Source of the DNA: Pristionchus mayeri
Lineage: Eukaryota > Nematoda > Chromadorea > Rhabditida > Neodiplogasteridae
Length of the DNA stretch: 64,000 nucleotides
Assembly (NCBI GenBank): GCA_036245805.1
Contig: BTRK01000003.1
Span: 2,170,001-2,234,000 of the forward strand
Direction: 5' to 3'
The notes below the pieces were generated by a model that ran no database searches, was not told where the DNA came from, and worked only from the letters and a program-made list of their open reading frames with translations. This document shows, one piece after another, positions 11,014 to 22,911 of the stretch. A program made the position numbers and the translations under genes. Each line of letters opens with the position of its first letter. Position 1 is the first letter of the stretch.

Positions 11014-13941
11014 TTAATTGAGTGTAACACCGATAGCATTGATCGGTATGTTGCGAAACTCACTCTGATCTCCGGAAGCCGCATCTCCGATGGGCGAAGG
11101 CGTTCTCATCGCCAGTTCTTCTCGCGCTTCTCCTTCCTCATCTATGACGTCATCATCGTCACGACTAGCAAAAGGTAGGGCTAGCTTGAGCACAGCCTCG
11201 AGCTCGTCGCCATCGGTAGCGCTGCAACCAAATGATAACACAATCATACGGAATTGTTGAAGATGGAAGACCATCGATAGTGAATGTAAGAAGAATGTAG
11301 AATGTAAGAAGAATGTGCAAGTCGTCTATGAAGTCAGAGTTGTCGTCTCTGAAACACATCATCAATAATTGCCACATTTATAAGGCACACTTTGTATTTA
11401 TAAAGCTCCTGCTTACAACAACTAGAAATTAGAGAACTAAAAAAGCAAGAGTGAAATCCCTCACTCATCATCGTCCATCAGAATCCTCGACTTGCGCTTG
11501 CTCGATGATCGCGAGTTGCGGAGCACCGCGAACAGCGAATCTGGTCTGTTCTCTGGCGTCGACGGCCGCTCCTCAATAGCGCCTTCTTCGGTTGCGGCTG
11601 CTGCAGCTGCAGCGTTGGCTGCTCCTGCCGAGGCTGCGTTTCCGCTACGGCGTAATTCGTCAATGATGACAGCGGCGGCAGAGGTGAACTCAGCCTTCTG
11701 CAAGTAAAGGTAAAAGGTAAAAGTGCAGCCAATTCAAGTGCTTTTACACTCGTCTCTTGACCTCCACCACCCTCTGCAAGTACAAGTCGTTTTACAGTCA
11801 CTGCATGTTTCATTCATCTATTAGTTTTAGGGAAATATAAAGTACAATTTTAGATGCCTCTTCGTAATTATGAAAATAAAATGAGTAGGTCTCTACCTTC
11901 TCGATCACGACGGACGCAGCCGATGCTCCTGCAGCAGCAGATGATGGGGACGATGACGACGACGTAGCTGCTATCGTTGCTGTGTTGGTGAGATTGGCCG
12001 TGTGGCAGGAGGGCGATTCTCTGGCGTTACATCACGTTCGCCACAACCTGAATTACAATGGTTGATTCGGCCCCCTCATTTGTCATGTACGCAAAATTTC
12101 ACTTCGGTGAATATATATATCTCCTCCCAAAATTATAAGACTTAAAAATTATTAGTTATCGAATTATCTTCCGTAAAAGACGTATATGAGAAGGTTCTAT
12201 TCTTTCCCTCCCGTTCAATTCGGCATTCTTCCATTTTGAAGTGTGGTGAGCCTTTGCACCCCGCGGGCCCAACATTCAATAGAGGTAGGAAGTGAGTAAT
12301 AAGAAGGGAATGTAGCTTACCGATCATGTCGTAGTACTGCCCCAGTCTCTCGATGCGCGCCCTATCGATCATCATCCTTCCGATGGAGACGGTGTCAGCA
12401 TGTTCACCCTCTGCCTCGTGAGTGACGAAGCCCGGACCGACAGTCATATCCACCGCTGCAAAAGGATGTGTTACTGTTGATCTCCTATTTGTATAAAAGT
12501 AAGATAACATCCAGAGACTGATGTAACTGGAATAACAGATATATAGATCATAGCTGTGCGACGAGCAGCTTACCCCCCCCCCCTTGAGACTAAGTACCAT
12601 ATCCAATCGATATTACAGTGCTCCCAGATACTGTATATGGATACCGTAACCAGCGAATATCGCGAACTGACTTTATTTTTAAGAAGTTATGGTACCGTGC
12701 CAATAAATTGTACAGTACCCAACTGACTACCGCAACCCAATTCCTTGGGTCAAATATTTTTATAAAAATCCTAAATAGCTCAAAAAATTATTTGACCGTA
12801 ATGAGGGATACGGTAGAACACTTTAAAATAATTTTATATTCGATTTAGGATTTTTAGAAAAATGTTTCACCCAATGAACTGGATCTGACCCAAGGAACTG
12901 GGTTACGGTAGTTAGTTGGGTACCGTACCATTAATTGACAAGGTATCAGGTCGATTGGGCACGGTACCAGAACATTTTAAAAATAAAGTTAGTTCGCGAT
13001 CATCGGGATTACGGTAGCGGTAAACGGCCTCTGGGGGTACTGTACTATCGATTGGTTACGGTACTTTGACCTTAAAAATAAAGTCAATTCGCGATATCCG
13101 TGGGTTAAGGTATCCATATACGGTATCAGGGGTACTGTACTATCGATTGGATATGGTAATTCGACTTTTTAGAAAAAGAAACTCAGTTCGCGATAATTGA
13201 GGGTTGCGGTAGCCATATACGGTATCAATCGATAATGTACTATCGACTGGTTATGGTACTTAGTCTTGACCTCCCCATAACTTACTATCGATTTTGACCA
13301 TGACCGTTGAAGGGGGTGCCTTCCCGGGAAGGCACCGCCCCGAGCGGCTCGTACACAGCTATGATATAGATACTTGAAGAAAAATATAATTGAAAACTTA
13401 CACAAGAAATTCTCCATTCTCCATTCTCCATTCTAGCGCTCGTGATGGGCGGTCGTCCCTGACCCCGCTCTTTTCCGACCTAGTTTGGGGAATCCTCTCC
13501 CGTCAGCTTGGGCAACCCGGAGAGTATCGCCTACTTGGTACACTTCAAGAGGAGGAGCACGGACGGATTCCCATCGTCTCGAGTGATCTACCGTCAAGAA
13601 AGCCCCGCTGTCTGCGTTGTGAGTTCCTAACCGGCGCAAGTCAGGTGTTCGGCGGCAGGATGATCTACTTCGACGCTCAACGGAGATCCTTCACGATCGT
13701 CCCTACAGTTGACCAGAGAAGCCAAAGAAGATCCCATCCCTTGACCTAACGACGCTTTGAGACCGAAGATCCCCATTCCCTCCACACTGAAGTCACCCTC
13801 CTGCAGGACCATTGTGCCTGACGTCAGGATAAATATGATGATATAAATATGACACAAGAAATTGTTGTCGAAGTGACCGGTGTACTGAAGCGTGACGGGC
13901 GCAGTCTCGTACCGCACCATCTTATCATTGGTCACATGAAT
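11014..13941 (-). CDS. Unidentified multi-exon protein with acidic, low-complexity C-terminus (5-prime end not found)
   Basis: Exons in compatible phases are about 13,941-13,853, 13,817-13,746, 12,455-12,321, 11,928-11,897 (a 32-base microexon), 11,697-11,465 and 11,221-11,014 with a TAA stop. I do not recognise the family. The first exons read IHVTNDKMVRYETAPVTLQ and MVLQEGDFSVEGMGIFGLK. Later come an Ala-rich tract, a basic SSSKRKSR patch, an Asp/Glu run followed by DGDELEAVLKLAL (loosely like a ubiquitin-interacting motif) and SP/TP sites. It could be the 3-prime half of the PP2C gene upstream on the same strand or an independent gene. I could not find exons joining them. The boundary near 13,850 is uncertain. 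A fold-back element fills the intron at 12.5-13.3 kb. Confidence 0.5.
12585..13310. mobile_element. Fold-back element, family D, copy 2
   Basis: The left arm begins TTGAGACTAAGTACCATATC and the right arm ends GGTTATGGTACTTAGTCTTGA, in mirror order. Internal blocks ATCGCGAACTGACTTTATTT, CCTTGGGTCAAA and TACCGTAACC recur in reverse complement. The right half has an extra copy of the GTACTGTACTATCGATTGG module. It sits in an intron of the minus-strand gene. Confidence 0.7.
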
Positions 13942-14023
13942 CTGGAAATCATAAAACAATTAAATATTATTAACAAATGAAAATGAGAGTGGTGCGTAAG
14001 TGGTGCGCGGGATGCAGTGACCT

Positions 14024-14480
14024 TTTCTGTGATTTAGTAAAATGCACCATGGTATGTGGTGTGGGTATACGGTAATCATAAATCTGACCCATGAATAATA
14101 GTTGGCCCATGGCTAACAGAGGTGGTATACGGTACCGTGTGTTGTGCGATGCGCGAGGAGAATCCGCGTTTTTTTTCTGCGATTTAGTAAATCACACCAT
14201 GGTGCGTGGTGCGATGGATGCTGCATCGGGTGCATTTAAGTTTTCTGCGATTTAGTAAATCACACCATGGTGCGTGGTGCGATGGATGGTGCATCGGGTG
14301 CATGTAAGTTTTCTGCGATTTAGTAAATCACACAATGGTGCGTGGTGCGATGGATGGTGTATCGGGTGCATTTAAGTTTTCTGCGATTTAGTAAAATACA
14401 CCTTGGTGCGTGGTGTGGTGGGTGGTGCGCAGGGTGCATTTGAAGTTTCTGTGATTTGACAAAATGCACCATGGTGTGTG
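14024..14480 (+). repeat. 68-bp tandem repeat array
   Basis: The unit begins TCTGCGATTTAGTAAATCAC, continues ACCATGGTGCGTGGTGCGAT and ends in GGGTGCATTTAAGTTT. Starts at 14,176, 14,244, 14,312, 14,380 and 14,448 are spaced exactly 68 bases. A diverged unit lies at about 14,024. Outer units are less alike than inner ones, which suggests unequal exchange. It lies between the unidentified gene and the PP2C gene. Confidence 0.9.
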
Positions 14481-14559
14481 GGTATACGGTAGTCATGAGT
14501 CTGACCCAAAGAATATTTATTGACCCAAGGCTACCTGTGAGGTATAGTTTGCTGCGTCA

Positions 14560-14581
14560 CAGACAGACAGACAGACAAACG
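14560..14581 (+). repeat. Short CAGA microsatellite
   Basis: Five CAGA units sit just downstream of the 68-bp array. No function is inferred. Confidence 0.8.
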
Positions 14582-15699
14582 CTACGACATTATAGTCAAA
14601 TAGGAATTGTGATTTTATACTCACATTATTGCATTCGAAGGGGGCAAAAATCTAAAACATCATGGGTTCATCGGATTACTAGTCGGACACCTTACCACTC
14701 AACCACAAGGCAGTTGGTGAGGAGACGGTTGAAAGCGTACATGAGCACCCCGGGAAATTACAGTTATTGATTTTTCTCTGCCCTCAGGGCTCCTCCGCAA
14801 AAATGGAGAACACTTTCAGGCTTCCCAGGCGATACTCTAGTTAGGCGCTTTGAACATTTTCGAAAAGGCGATAGACACAAGAAGACCTTTCCTTGTCAGT
14901 ATAAAATGCGGGTTCGAAAAGTTCCTTAAAGAAACATTTATTTCAATCCCTCTCGATCACACTCATAATCATTATAAAAAATCATGGTGTACTCACATAC
15001 ACGCGACATCACCTTCTAATTGTAAGGTGCACTAAGTCGGATAATAACTATTACATCATGCCGCTCTTGCATAAAGAGGTATTACGAAATAGTTCTCATC
15101 CGACCTAGTGCCCTTCTAAGGCCATGTTCTGAAAGGCAAAAGTTATATTTATAATTTAGAATGTGATTTTTTTACAATTCCAAATGTTCATTACACTATT
15201 TTGCGATTTTATTAAAATATTAAGGAAGGTTCACAAAAAAATTCCTGAAAAAATACCTATGTGATCGAAAAAACGATCCATGGTATACTACCGAGTGCGC
15301 GCTTATGCCTCTTTTCCCGTCCCGTCGTAGTACAGGATCGATTGCTTTCCCGTGCCAAGCCACCCCCCCCCCTTCCCCTAGACATAGGCATGGCTCCGCT
15401 CATTTCTCACCTCTACACCCCTGTAGACTATTTTTGGATGTGAGCAATCATCTGCCATCTGTGGGTGGGCGCAAACTGATCCTTCTCTTGCTCCGCCTAT
15501 GCGTGTGTATATTTAAAGGCGCGGGACACAGTTTTGCAGGATTATTTGCGCCTCGGCTGTTCGTTGAAATGCGCCCACGGCCATCTGCACAATTGGAAGG
15601 GTGAACTGCCCCTCTCTACACCCGTTACAGGTGGTACGCCCACTTCAAGAAATGAGTAAGATCTGGATGAACATCACCGCTTTGTACACCCACTCTCAC

Positions 15700-16910
15700 T
15701 CGATCACTCTCTCGTTCTCAACATATTGAAGAAGACCAAGATCAGTGCGCGCGGGATAAAGACAGAGACTGCCACTCCTAAGCCGACAGTGTTTGATATC
15801 CGTCACAGAGCTGCAAAGAAGCAGAAGCTTCCTCAAGAAGTCTCCCTCCAGCACTGCTGTGCAAAAGTAGAGTTCTCTTACTGGAAAATTGAGGCCAAAT
15901 TTTGGCAATGCTCGGGTAAGTTTCAGGTGCAAAACAAACACTTATCAACTATGTAGTGCCCTAAAACATTCCAGAAAAACAAAATAAATTTTCCAATACA
16001 AAACTAGTGAAAAGGCCTGTCGGGATTACTCCATCGTGAACCGAAATTGGGTCTTTGACGGATAAATTTCGTCATCGTCACGCATGATCAGAGGATCGGT
16101 GTACTGATGCCTTGGCAGATTTTTCCGGAATCGTTTTGTCAACATTTTAAAATAAAGAAATAATGGAAAATTGAAAGGAAATAATTTATAATGAACATGA
16201 ATTATGAAATAGTATGATTATTATGAAATATTTTATTACAAATAAAGGTTTTATAAATGCAAAACTATTTATGATAAATCATTTTCCATTTCGTCTCATT
16301 CCATGTGGACGTTTTCCAAATTGCCGCGCCAGAAATATTTTGACAAAACGGGCAAGTCTAGGAAGGCAATTGAATTTTATTGTTTTATTGTATATTTCCC
16401 GAAATATCTTGCCAATGCATCAGTACACCAGTAGAACATGTACGATAAACATGCAATGAGAATTCAGTGATTCGAAGCCGATATAAGAAGCACAAGTCCG
16501 TACGAAAGAAGATAGAGCTCGAAAAGAGGAGTCTGCGACGCTTCTTCTTCTCTGGACTCGATTTAGAGATTACTGTCAAAACATCCCAGTCTCCCAGTCT
16601 CCAGTAGTAGGGAAATAAACCATATGCCTCAAAGGCAATGTGTCCTGCCGCTCGAAATTTAAATATGAAAAATAGCCGAGCTGAATATTGATAGGCTTTT
16701 CCGCCTAAGACATTCAAGAATCGAGACGATTTTAAGTGGGAATTCATCGAATGGACGATCTCGCAGCAACCCGCATTGTAGAAGAGCGGAATCGCGACCA
16801 TATCCGATCGATGGGTGAGGGGGGGGGGTGGGTGAGGGGAGTAAAGGGGCATAAATAGATAATTTCAAAGAATTTAATGCAAAATAAAAATACTTTCCGA
16901 ATACCCCAAT
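15700..16910 (+). mobile_element. Old, degraded mariner relic
   Basis: Conceptual fragments align in order with the younger mariner copies. LKKTKIS...STATP-like sequence followed by VFDIRHRAAKKQKLPQE (about 15,726-15,840) matches the linker region. SGLLHREP (about 16,020) matches the motif before the first Asp. KTFKNRDDFKWEFIEW and SGIATISDRWV (about 16,700-16,815) match the C-terminus. The right end reads CTTTCCGAATACCCCAAT, a mutated terminal repeat. Many stops and frameshifts are present, and the left end is not clear. It is much older than the copies at 4.7 and 27.2 kb. Confidence 0.75.
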
Positions 16911-17015
16911 ATTTAAATACCAAAATCAGTAAATTAGGCGGTACAAAATCCTCTAAATTATGGTCGCTTTACCCTTCTAACTAATGCACAAGGCAAATGT
17001 GTTCATTTCACCCAC

Positions 17016-18595
17016 CCAAACTTCTCGCCACCGCCAGGAAGGGTATCGTCTGCGTGGGTGTGCTTCTTCTGATCGAGCCGAAGTGTGTGTGAGAGGCGCG
17101 CGTCCACACGACTCGGCAGACATTCGGCTTCTGCGCAACCTGTCCACTCGAGGCCTATAAACAAAAATACATTAATTAGAAACACAATAAGGATTTTTTT
17201 GTAAAATTAAAATAGGCATAATAGCAAATAAACTTCTTTTTTTAATTAATGAGGAAAATACCTCAATTCTCCTCTTCTCAGCGGGGCACAGCGGGGCACT
17301 CGGCTTATGATCCTCCGTCAGTCGATATAACGTGTCGGGTTCTGAAAACGATGTTTATAGAGCTGCTAAATAAAATTCAGAAGTCATGATTTATAATTCT
17401 CTCATTGTTGTACGAATGGCAAAGGTCTGCGCCAATTGATCCGGCTTTTCAAAGTTGTCCGACTATCACAAGCAGCGTTACGATGCAGAATTTATCAATT
17501 TCTGTGGATTTTATTTGAAAAGGATTACTTCTTGAGGTGAGTACGATAGCCGAGTCGCCGACGTGCCCAACGAATACTTTGTTGCGCCGAATGAAGGCGC
17601 AGCTAGCGGTGGTGCCAGCTGTCGACGGTAGCCTGAGGACGTCCTCGTCCAGCTATCTGTCATGCAATAAAAATTGTTTTCTAATTGCAAGTATAATATG
17701 GAAAGAAAAATGCGAAAATGGGAGAATAATAAAACGGGCACGTCACTCACCAACTTCTTCCACATGGTGTGGTGCGTCTTCAGGAATCCGTTCCTGATCG
17801 CGTCGAGAAACTCCTGGTCGTTCTCGGAGTTGAAACCCTTCTCAGACTGAAAAAGCGAAATCACGCAGCTTTCCGAAGTTATTATTAACAGACTTTCAAA
17901 TAACTCAAATTTCGATTAAACCACTCGACACAACAAAACATTTAATAAATCAATGAAGCCCTCGCCTGGATGTTCTTTAGTAGGTGCCTGCGGCAGTACT
18001 CGCTCGCTTCGGGACCGCCGTGTCCGTCGTACACTGCGACATATGTCCAGTCGATGGCACCACTGGACTCATCCCTCTGGACCCTTACGTGCACCCGATC
18101 CTCCATGTACTTGCGGCCACTCTGAAATAATAATTAGTTAACATTTAATAACTAGTTAGATTCTTTCAGCTAGATTTAAAACTAAACCATCTTAATAATA
18201 TATTCACGTCGTTCGTAAAATGAATCAGCAAAAATATATTTTTCCAATTATGAAAATCCTCCAAACGATTTTTTTGCGTTCAGATTTTCATATTGAAGTG
18301 AGATCAATATTTCACAATGCATGGTCACTTAGCGCGATCGTGCCGTGTTTATTTGCCCTCAAGCATGCACGCAAACGGAGACGAAATCACATGACAGCGC
18401 GATCTCGTGAAAGTTTTTAAAGAAGTAGCTGTGGAGGTGGAAAAAAATACTGGGTAACCTGGTTGGCACAGGCGGTGATTCTGAGGTTCTGTCCCAGGTA
18501 CTTGATGGAACCTAAGGAATGCTGTGATCCGCCGTAGCCCGAGTCTTGCGAAGAGCGACGAGCCGTCGCATCTCCCGAGCTAGAGGTCACGATGA
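17016..18595 (-). CDS. PP2C-type protein phosphatase, PPM1D/Wip1-like (N- and C-terminal exons not found)
   Basis: Metal-dependent Ser/Thr phosphatase. Exons in phase are 18,595-18,459, 18,121-17,966, 17,846-17,751, 17,652-17,529, 17,341-17,262 and 17,154-17,016. The order of motifs is PP2C-specific: GRKYMEDRV, then VAVYDGHGGPEASEY (metal-binding Asp-Gly), FLKTHHTMWKKL, AGTTASCAF, GHVGDSAIVL, EDHKPS, and IPFLAVARSLG. MWKKL and AVARSLG point to the PPM1D/Wip1 branch, which dephosphorylates SQ/TQ and MAPK sites in DNA-damage signalling; that role is inferred. The first exon is Ser/Gly-rich. The intron after residue Q at 17,966 uses a GC donor (CAG|GCGAGG). The expected next exon (DLWS, then the DGLWN metal site) was not found down to 14 kb, a span holding a mariner relic, so the gene may be truncated. 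Confidence 0.8.
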
Positions 18596-19315
18596 CTAAA
18601 TGGAGGTTCAGGTCTATTTGAAGCCGGAATCAACACGGCCTTTTAACAAAACACGTCAATGAAACAAGCAAACACGGAAACGTAGATTCAAAGACAATTG
18701 AGATATAAGCATCGGCATTAAAGCGTAAGAATAAGTTGTTCAAGAGGAAGTCAATCTATCAGTGTTATCGCTGTCGCGATCGCTTGAGGAGCGAGTGGTC
18801 AAGATATGTGAGAGCAAGCATGCACTAAATTTAAACGAACTATCAGTGCCAAATAAAGGGAGAAAATCGAATGACTGGAGTAACTCTTTCCAAAACTTTT
18901 TTTTCAAAACATCACTATGTCCACTTGTTTAAAATCACTATTTCATGATGAGCGCGATGGGGCGCATGATTCGTACATTACCTACATTTTTTTCAATTTA
19001 TAGGATGATCAGATCGCTTTGCAAGATGGACTTTGGTGGAGGGGAAGGCGGTACATGTATTTCAAAAACCCGGAATAGAAGCTGACACATGCTCGAGACA
19101 ATGGCTAGACATAACCTGACACCAGCTAGCAAAATATTTTGATAAGCAATATTAAAAAATCGTGAATAACAAAGTTCGAAAACGACCTCTTACGAGGGCC
19201 TAAAATTAAACAAATGAAAAGATCGTTGGAAAAGTCGCTTCCTCGAGGTGCACTAAGCCGGTACACTGTAATTGCAAACACAGTATATCACTAACTAAAT
19301 ATATTTATTTATTCT
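18596..19315. other. Upstream region of the PP2C gene
   Basis: The N-terminal exon of the phosphatase should lie on the minus strand in or beyond this stretch, but no convincing start codon with a matching donor was found. No other gene or repeat is recognised. Confidence 0.4.
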
Positions 19316-19640
19316 GTTACACACGGCATTTTACGGTCCGAATTGCCGGTTGACGAAACGACTTACAGACCCCCAAACGCACGCGTCGACGTTTGTGCAC
19401 ACCACCGTGGGAATAATTAAATTTTTGAATGTTACCGTATCCATTAACTTTGCGCAAGGGATTTCGGCATAGGACCAAAAATCAATCGATATTTTCAATC
19501 GATATCAGGGTTTCTGCGATGACTTTTTTCCGGCTCCGGTCTTGTGTGTGGCGGCCAGGTGCGCGCACCATGCCGCAACTTGGCGGTGGTGTAGTGGGCG
19601 GAGTCTTGGCTTTGTGTGTACGCAAAATGCCGTGTTACAA
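19316..19640. mobile_element. MITE-like element with ACACGGCATTTT ends
   Basis: The left end TGTTACACACGGCATTTTAC and the complement of the right end TGTAACACGGCATTTTGC match over about 17 bases. The 325-base interior is non-coding. No target duplication was confirmed. It lies just upstream of the LINE relic. Confidence 0.55.
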
Positions 19641-19721
19641 TCAATATTTTAAAGATTATTTTGCTCTATGACTACTACTACTGTACTTAAGTACTAATAA
19701 TTGCTCATGTACTACTAATCT

Positions 19722-21181
19722 TTGGTCCTTTTCTATTCCACCCTGGCTAAAAGGGCCCTTCCTATGTCTCCCCCTCAGGCGGTTTCTCATCCGGGCAAAA
19801 AGCAGGCTGGCACGTTCACAAACATGTGCGTGTCGGCACACTCTTTGGCCCTCGAGGATGCCCCCTCTGGGATGGACACGGAGAAGTGGAAAACCATCAC
19901 GGAACTGCTCCACAATATGGCGAAAGCTCTCGAGCATGTCGCCGAGCAGTTCAGAGAAGGTCCTCTGCCTCTTCCCCCTTCCCTCTCTCTGTCCAGTCTT
20001 CCGTGGCTCTCCCCTCCACTTCCTCCAATCTCTTTCCTTCCTCTCTCTATCGATCGTGATTACTGTACTGATGTTGCATATATTGATCTAGCCAAAGCTT
20101 TTGATAAGGTCTCCCATTCTAAGTTGTTGTTCAAGTTGCAATTGCTAGGCATTCGTGGCTGTTTACTCAAATGGATTACAGGATATCTTACCAATAAGAG
20201 CTTCAAAGTACGAATCAGCAGACCTTATCAAATTTTGTAGTCACGGATTCAATTCGTGATCTAGGTGTCTTTATTGATCCTCTATTGAATTTTGACTCTC
20301 ATATCCATACTGTTTGTCATAAGGCATCATCATTAGTTTATTTACTCTTCCGTAGTATCAGCTGCACTATCGTCGCCCCATATATATCAGCGTTCAAATC
20401 CTTCATTCTTCCCATACTAGAATATGCCTCTCCCGTCTGGTCACCCTCCTCATCTGGTCGTATTCACAAATTAGAAAAAGTCCAACATCTTTTTAGTAGA
20501 CTATTATATTATCGTTGCTCCCGAACTGATCTGTCTTTCCCCCCTTATTCTGATCGTTTAGCCCTTTACTCTCTACATTCTCTTTATGCTCGCCGTATCG
20601 TAATTGACATAGTGCTTGCTCTCAAAAATTTTTCCAACACTGTTGAGTTGCATGTTAGTAATTTCTACACGTATAGGACTATTAGCAGACGTCATAGTGC
20701 CTTTGTTCTCCACATTCCCGCTTTCCGTAAGGAAAATTTGAAAGCATCGTTTGCACATAGAACAGCCAGACTCCTAAATAAGCTCCACTTAATTTGTAAT
20801 CCTCTGTTGTCGGTAGAGACTGTTAAGATTCATTTGCTAAATCACCCAAATCTTCTATGTACTCTAGGAATAGAAATCAGAAATCTTTAGCAACTTTCAC
20901 CACCCCTCACCCTTTTCTATCTCTTCTCGATCCCCCCATCCATTCACATACCCCCTTCGATCTTCTCCTATCTGTCACACAAGCTTCCAATAAGACATAC
21001 ATTGGACTAGCGGCCACTCCTCCCGCTCACGAGGTTCTCTCCCCTCGACACTATCCTCTCTTGTGCGACAAAATTTTTTAAGATCGACCCCCCCCCCTCC
21101 CTCCTTCTCCCTCCCCCACTTTCACGCACATTCTGCACCTGCCGACGCACCCTAGTGGTGTACGATAAATAAATAAATAAA
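19722..21181 (+). mobile_element. Internally deleted, inactive LINE
   Basis: A reverse-transcriptase fragment reads VAYIDLAKAFDKVSHSKLL (motif A), then about 60 residues later jumps directly to the post-catalytic IRDLGVFIDPLLNFDSHI and ILEYASPVW part. The GVPQGS and YADD motifs are missing. A possible ORF1-like N-terminus (about 19,722-19,970) is fused directly in front. The 3-prime end carries a TAAA/AAAT tail at 21,164-21,181, as in non-LTR elements. It differs from the LINE at 27.3 kb, so at least two lineages are present. Confidence 0.8.
20285..20890 (+). pseudogene. LINE reverse-transcriptase C-terminal fragment
   Basis: A 201-codon open frame covering the thumb and C-terminal domain of a non-LTR reverse transcriptase. 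Recognisable elements are LGVFIDPLLNFDSHIHTV, SFILPILEYASPVWSP, LEKVQHLFSRLLYYR, DRLALYSLHSLYARR and a terminal basic region ending at TAG. Without the palm-domain Asp pair it cannot be active. Confidence 0.8.
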
Positions 21182-21217
21182 CAATATTTATCGTTCAACT
21201 GAGAATTCAGTTCTAGA

Positions 21218-21332
21218 GTTGGCAATACGAGGGGAGGTTACGAGCTCGTAACGCCTCCCCCTCCTCGGATTGCGAAATAAGAGTAGGGGGGGGGGGGATA
21301 ACGAGCTCGTGACCTCGCCTCGTATTGCCAAC
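21218..21332. mobile_element. Tiny hairpin MITE
   Basis: Ends are GTTGGCAATACGAGG on the left and CCTCGTATTGCCAAC on the right, with a second inverted block around ACGAGCTCGT inside. The 115-base element contains a run of 13 G. It lies close to the LINE tail. Confidence 0.7.
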
Positions 21333-22024
21333 CCTATTCAGTTCGTCAATCTGCAGTGATTAGTTTTCGTATGGCTATGCCTGCTCTGCTTTTCATCCAC
21401 ATTAATGATGAATGGAGGTGAACCAGAAACATCTCAGCACATTGCAAAAGAACAAAAATAATTAAGTAAGGTTAGGCATGAGGCATGAAGAGTAGACGAA
21501 AAGAAGACGAATGTGATTTCCAGGTTCTTCCGAAGAATGGCACTAACATAGGAAATAACTTCAGAGGTGGCTTCGTAAGCCTTTCTTCTTGCAATCAATT
21601 AGTAATCGACTTGTCGTGGTCAGAACTCTCTTCATTGCTTGCAATAGCCGGCAGTCTGTCGCAGTACTGATCGGCGAGATTGGCTGATATCTAGAGGGGA
21701 TTAAATCAAGAGGACTCAGGACTGTCTTGCCTCTTCGTATTTCCATTCATAACTTTCCCAGTCGAACCGTTCCGAGTGATCTGGTGAATGTCCTAATACT
21801 ATGCTTACAGTGAATTCTCAAATGTCGTTCCACTTTGTCCTATGAGATGCCAAATTTTTTTGTCTCTCACTTTTCGTCACTTTTCGCACGCTGTGCTGAG
21901 TGTGTGAAACGACAGGAGTGCCCACTCTCAATTCTTTTTGGTCACCCATTCGGTAGCCAACCCTCACACGACATTCGGGTAATCACATTACTGTAAAATG
22001 CCCCGATTCTTACTCTACAGCCTT
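21333..22024. other. Unassigned stretch
   Basis: No gene is recognised. Open frames at 21,485-21,670 (+) and 21,561-21,746 (-) overlap each other and show no family features. Confidence 0.4.
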
Positions 22025-22275
22025 GCTTCAGCATTCGCCTGCTCATCCCTTTGCGATCTTTACATGTTCACCCTCGATTCGCCCTTTTGTATTCTCATTT
22101 GCGTCATCATTCCTTCTACAACGCACTTTTCCGTAGTTCTGCTCTTTGATCATTCGGGTCATGACGTGATCATCTCGATGAGATCTATAATTAATGGTGA
22201 CAATGCAGTCGAGCGACTCTCCTCTCGATCTCTTGTTGTGTATAAGCGATGAGTGAAAGTCTGAAATGAGGGGAT
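22025..22275 (+). repeat. Duplicated 250-bp segment, copy 1
   Basis: Shares the order ATTCGCCTG.TCATC, ACCCTCGATTCGCCCTTTTG, TGCGTCATCATTCCTT, CATGACG and TATAAGCGATGAGTG with copy 2 at 22,912-23,160 in direct orientation. Non-coding, with moderate divergence. Confidence 0.7.
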
Positions 22276-22911
22276 GTCAACTTTATCCCACACGAATTGG
22301 AATCATGCAAAGTTCAAGAGAAGATGACAGCATCGCTTGTCGGCTCCTCGCTCCGTTGACTGACAGGAGATTCAATTAGGCGCGGTGAACGAATACCCAA
22401 ACCGTAAGAAATCCCTATTGCGACCCCAGTAATTCGAGAGACGGGGATCATATTTGGAGGTACGGTAGTATTTCCCTAGTCAGTGAGAAAGGAATATAGA
22501 GGGGTGCGCCTAGTTGAGTGTATACTGTACCCTGACTAGAGAGCGAGGGGAGAGGGGAAAAGGGAGAGAGGGGAGCCCGAGAGAGAGAGAGGAAGGGGCG
22601 TGGCCTCTGCCAGAGATCCATCGGGAGGGGAGAGTGTAGACGGGTGGTAGCAGCGCGAGTTGTTGTTTAGAGCAAGGGTACGTCCTTACAATTAGTCTCC
22701 GTAATGTGCCAGAGGGATCGAACGACGCCTACTCCGAAAATCGGATCCGATCCTGTCCCGTCACCGAATCGGAAGCAGAGTTGAGCCTATCCGTAACATC
22801 CTTGGCTGAAATGGAGAGGGAGAGAGGGTCCGAGGTGGCTAGGGCGCGTAATGGCCGAAGGGGAATCGGAGAGGGCGCATGGCTGCTGCCTCGATGCACG
22901 TCGGCGTTTCA
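22276..22911. other. Stretch between the two 250-bp copies
   Basis: Contains a GA-rich region at 22,540-22,640 and otherwise nothing recognised. The 93-codon frame starting in this stretch runs into copy 2 and has no conserved features. Confidence 0.4.

Noticed and set aside
13390..13749. 119-codon plus-strand frame
   Set aside because: Antisense to the exon at 13,746-13,817 and its intron; no family resemblance.
14655..14712. Minus-strand tRNA-Thr-like half (D-arm and loop CTAGTAA)
   Set aside because: The anticodon stem has a mismatch, and the T-arm and acceptor stem are absent. At most a fragment of a tRNA-derived repeat.
16385..16868. 155-codon minus-strand open frame with hydrophobic segments
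   Set aside because: It is antisense to the mariner relic at 15.7-16.9 kb, and the plus-strand reading explains the sequence.
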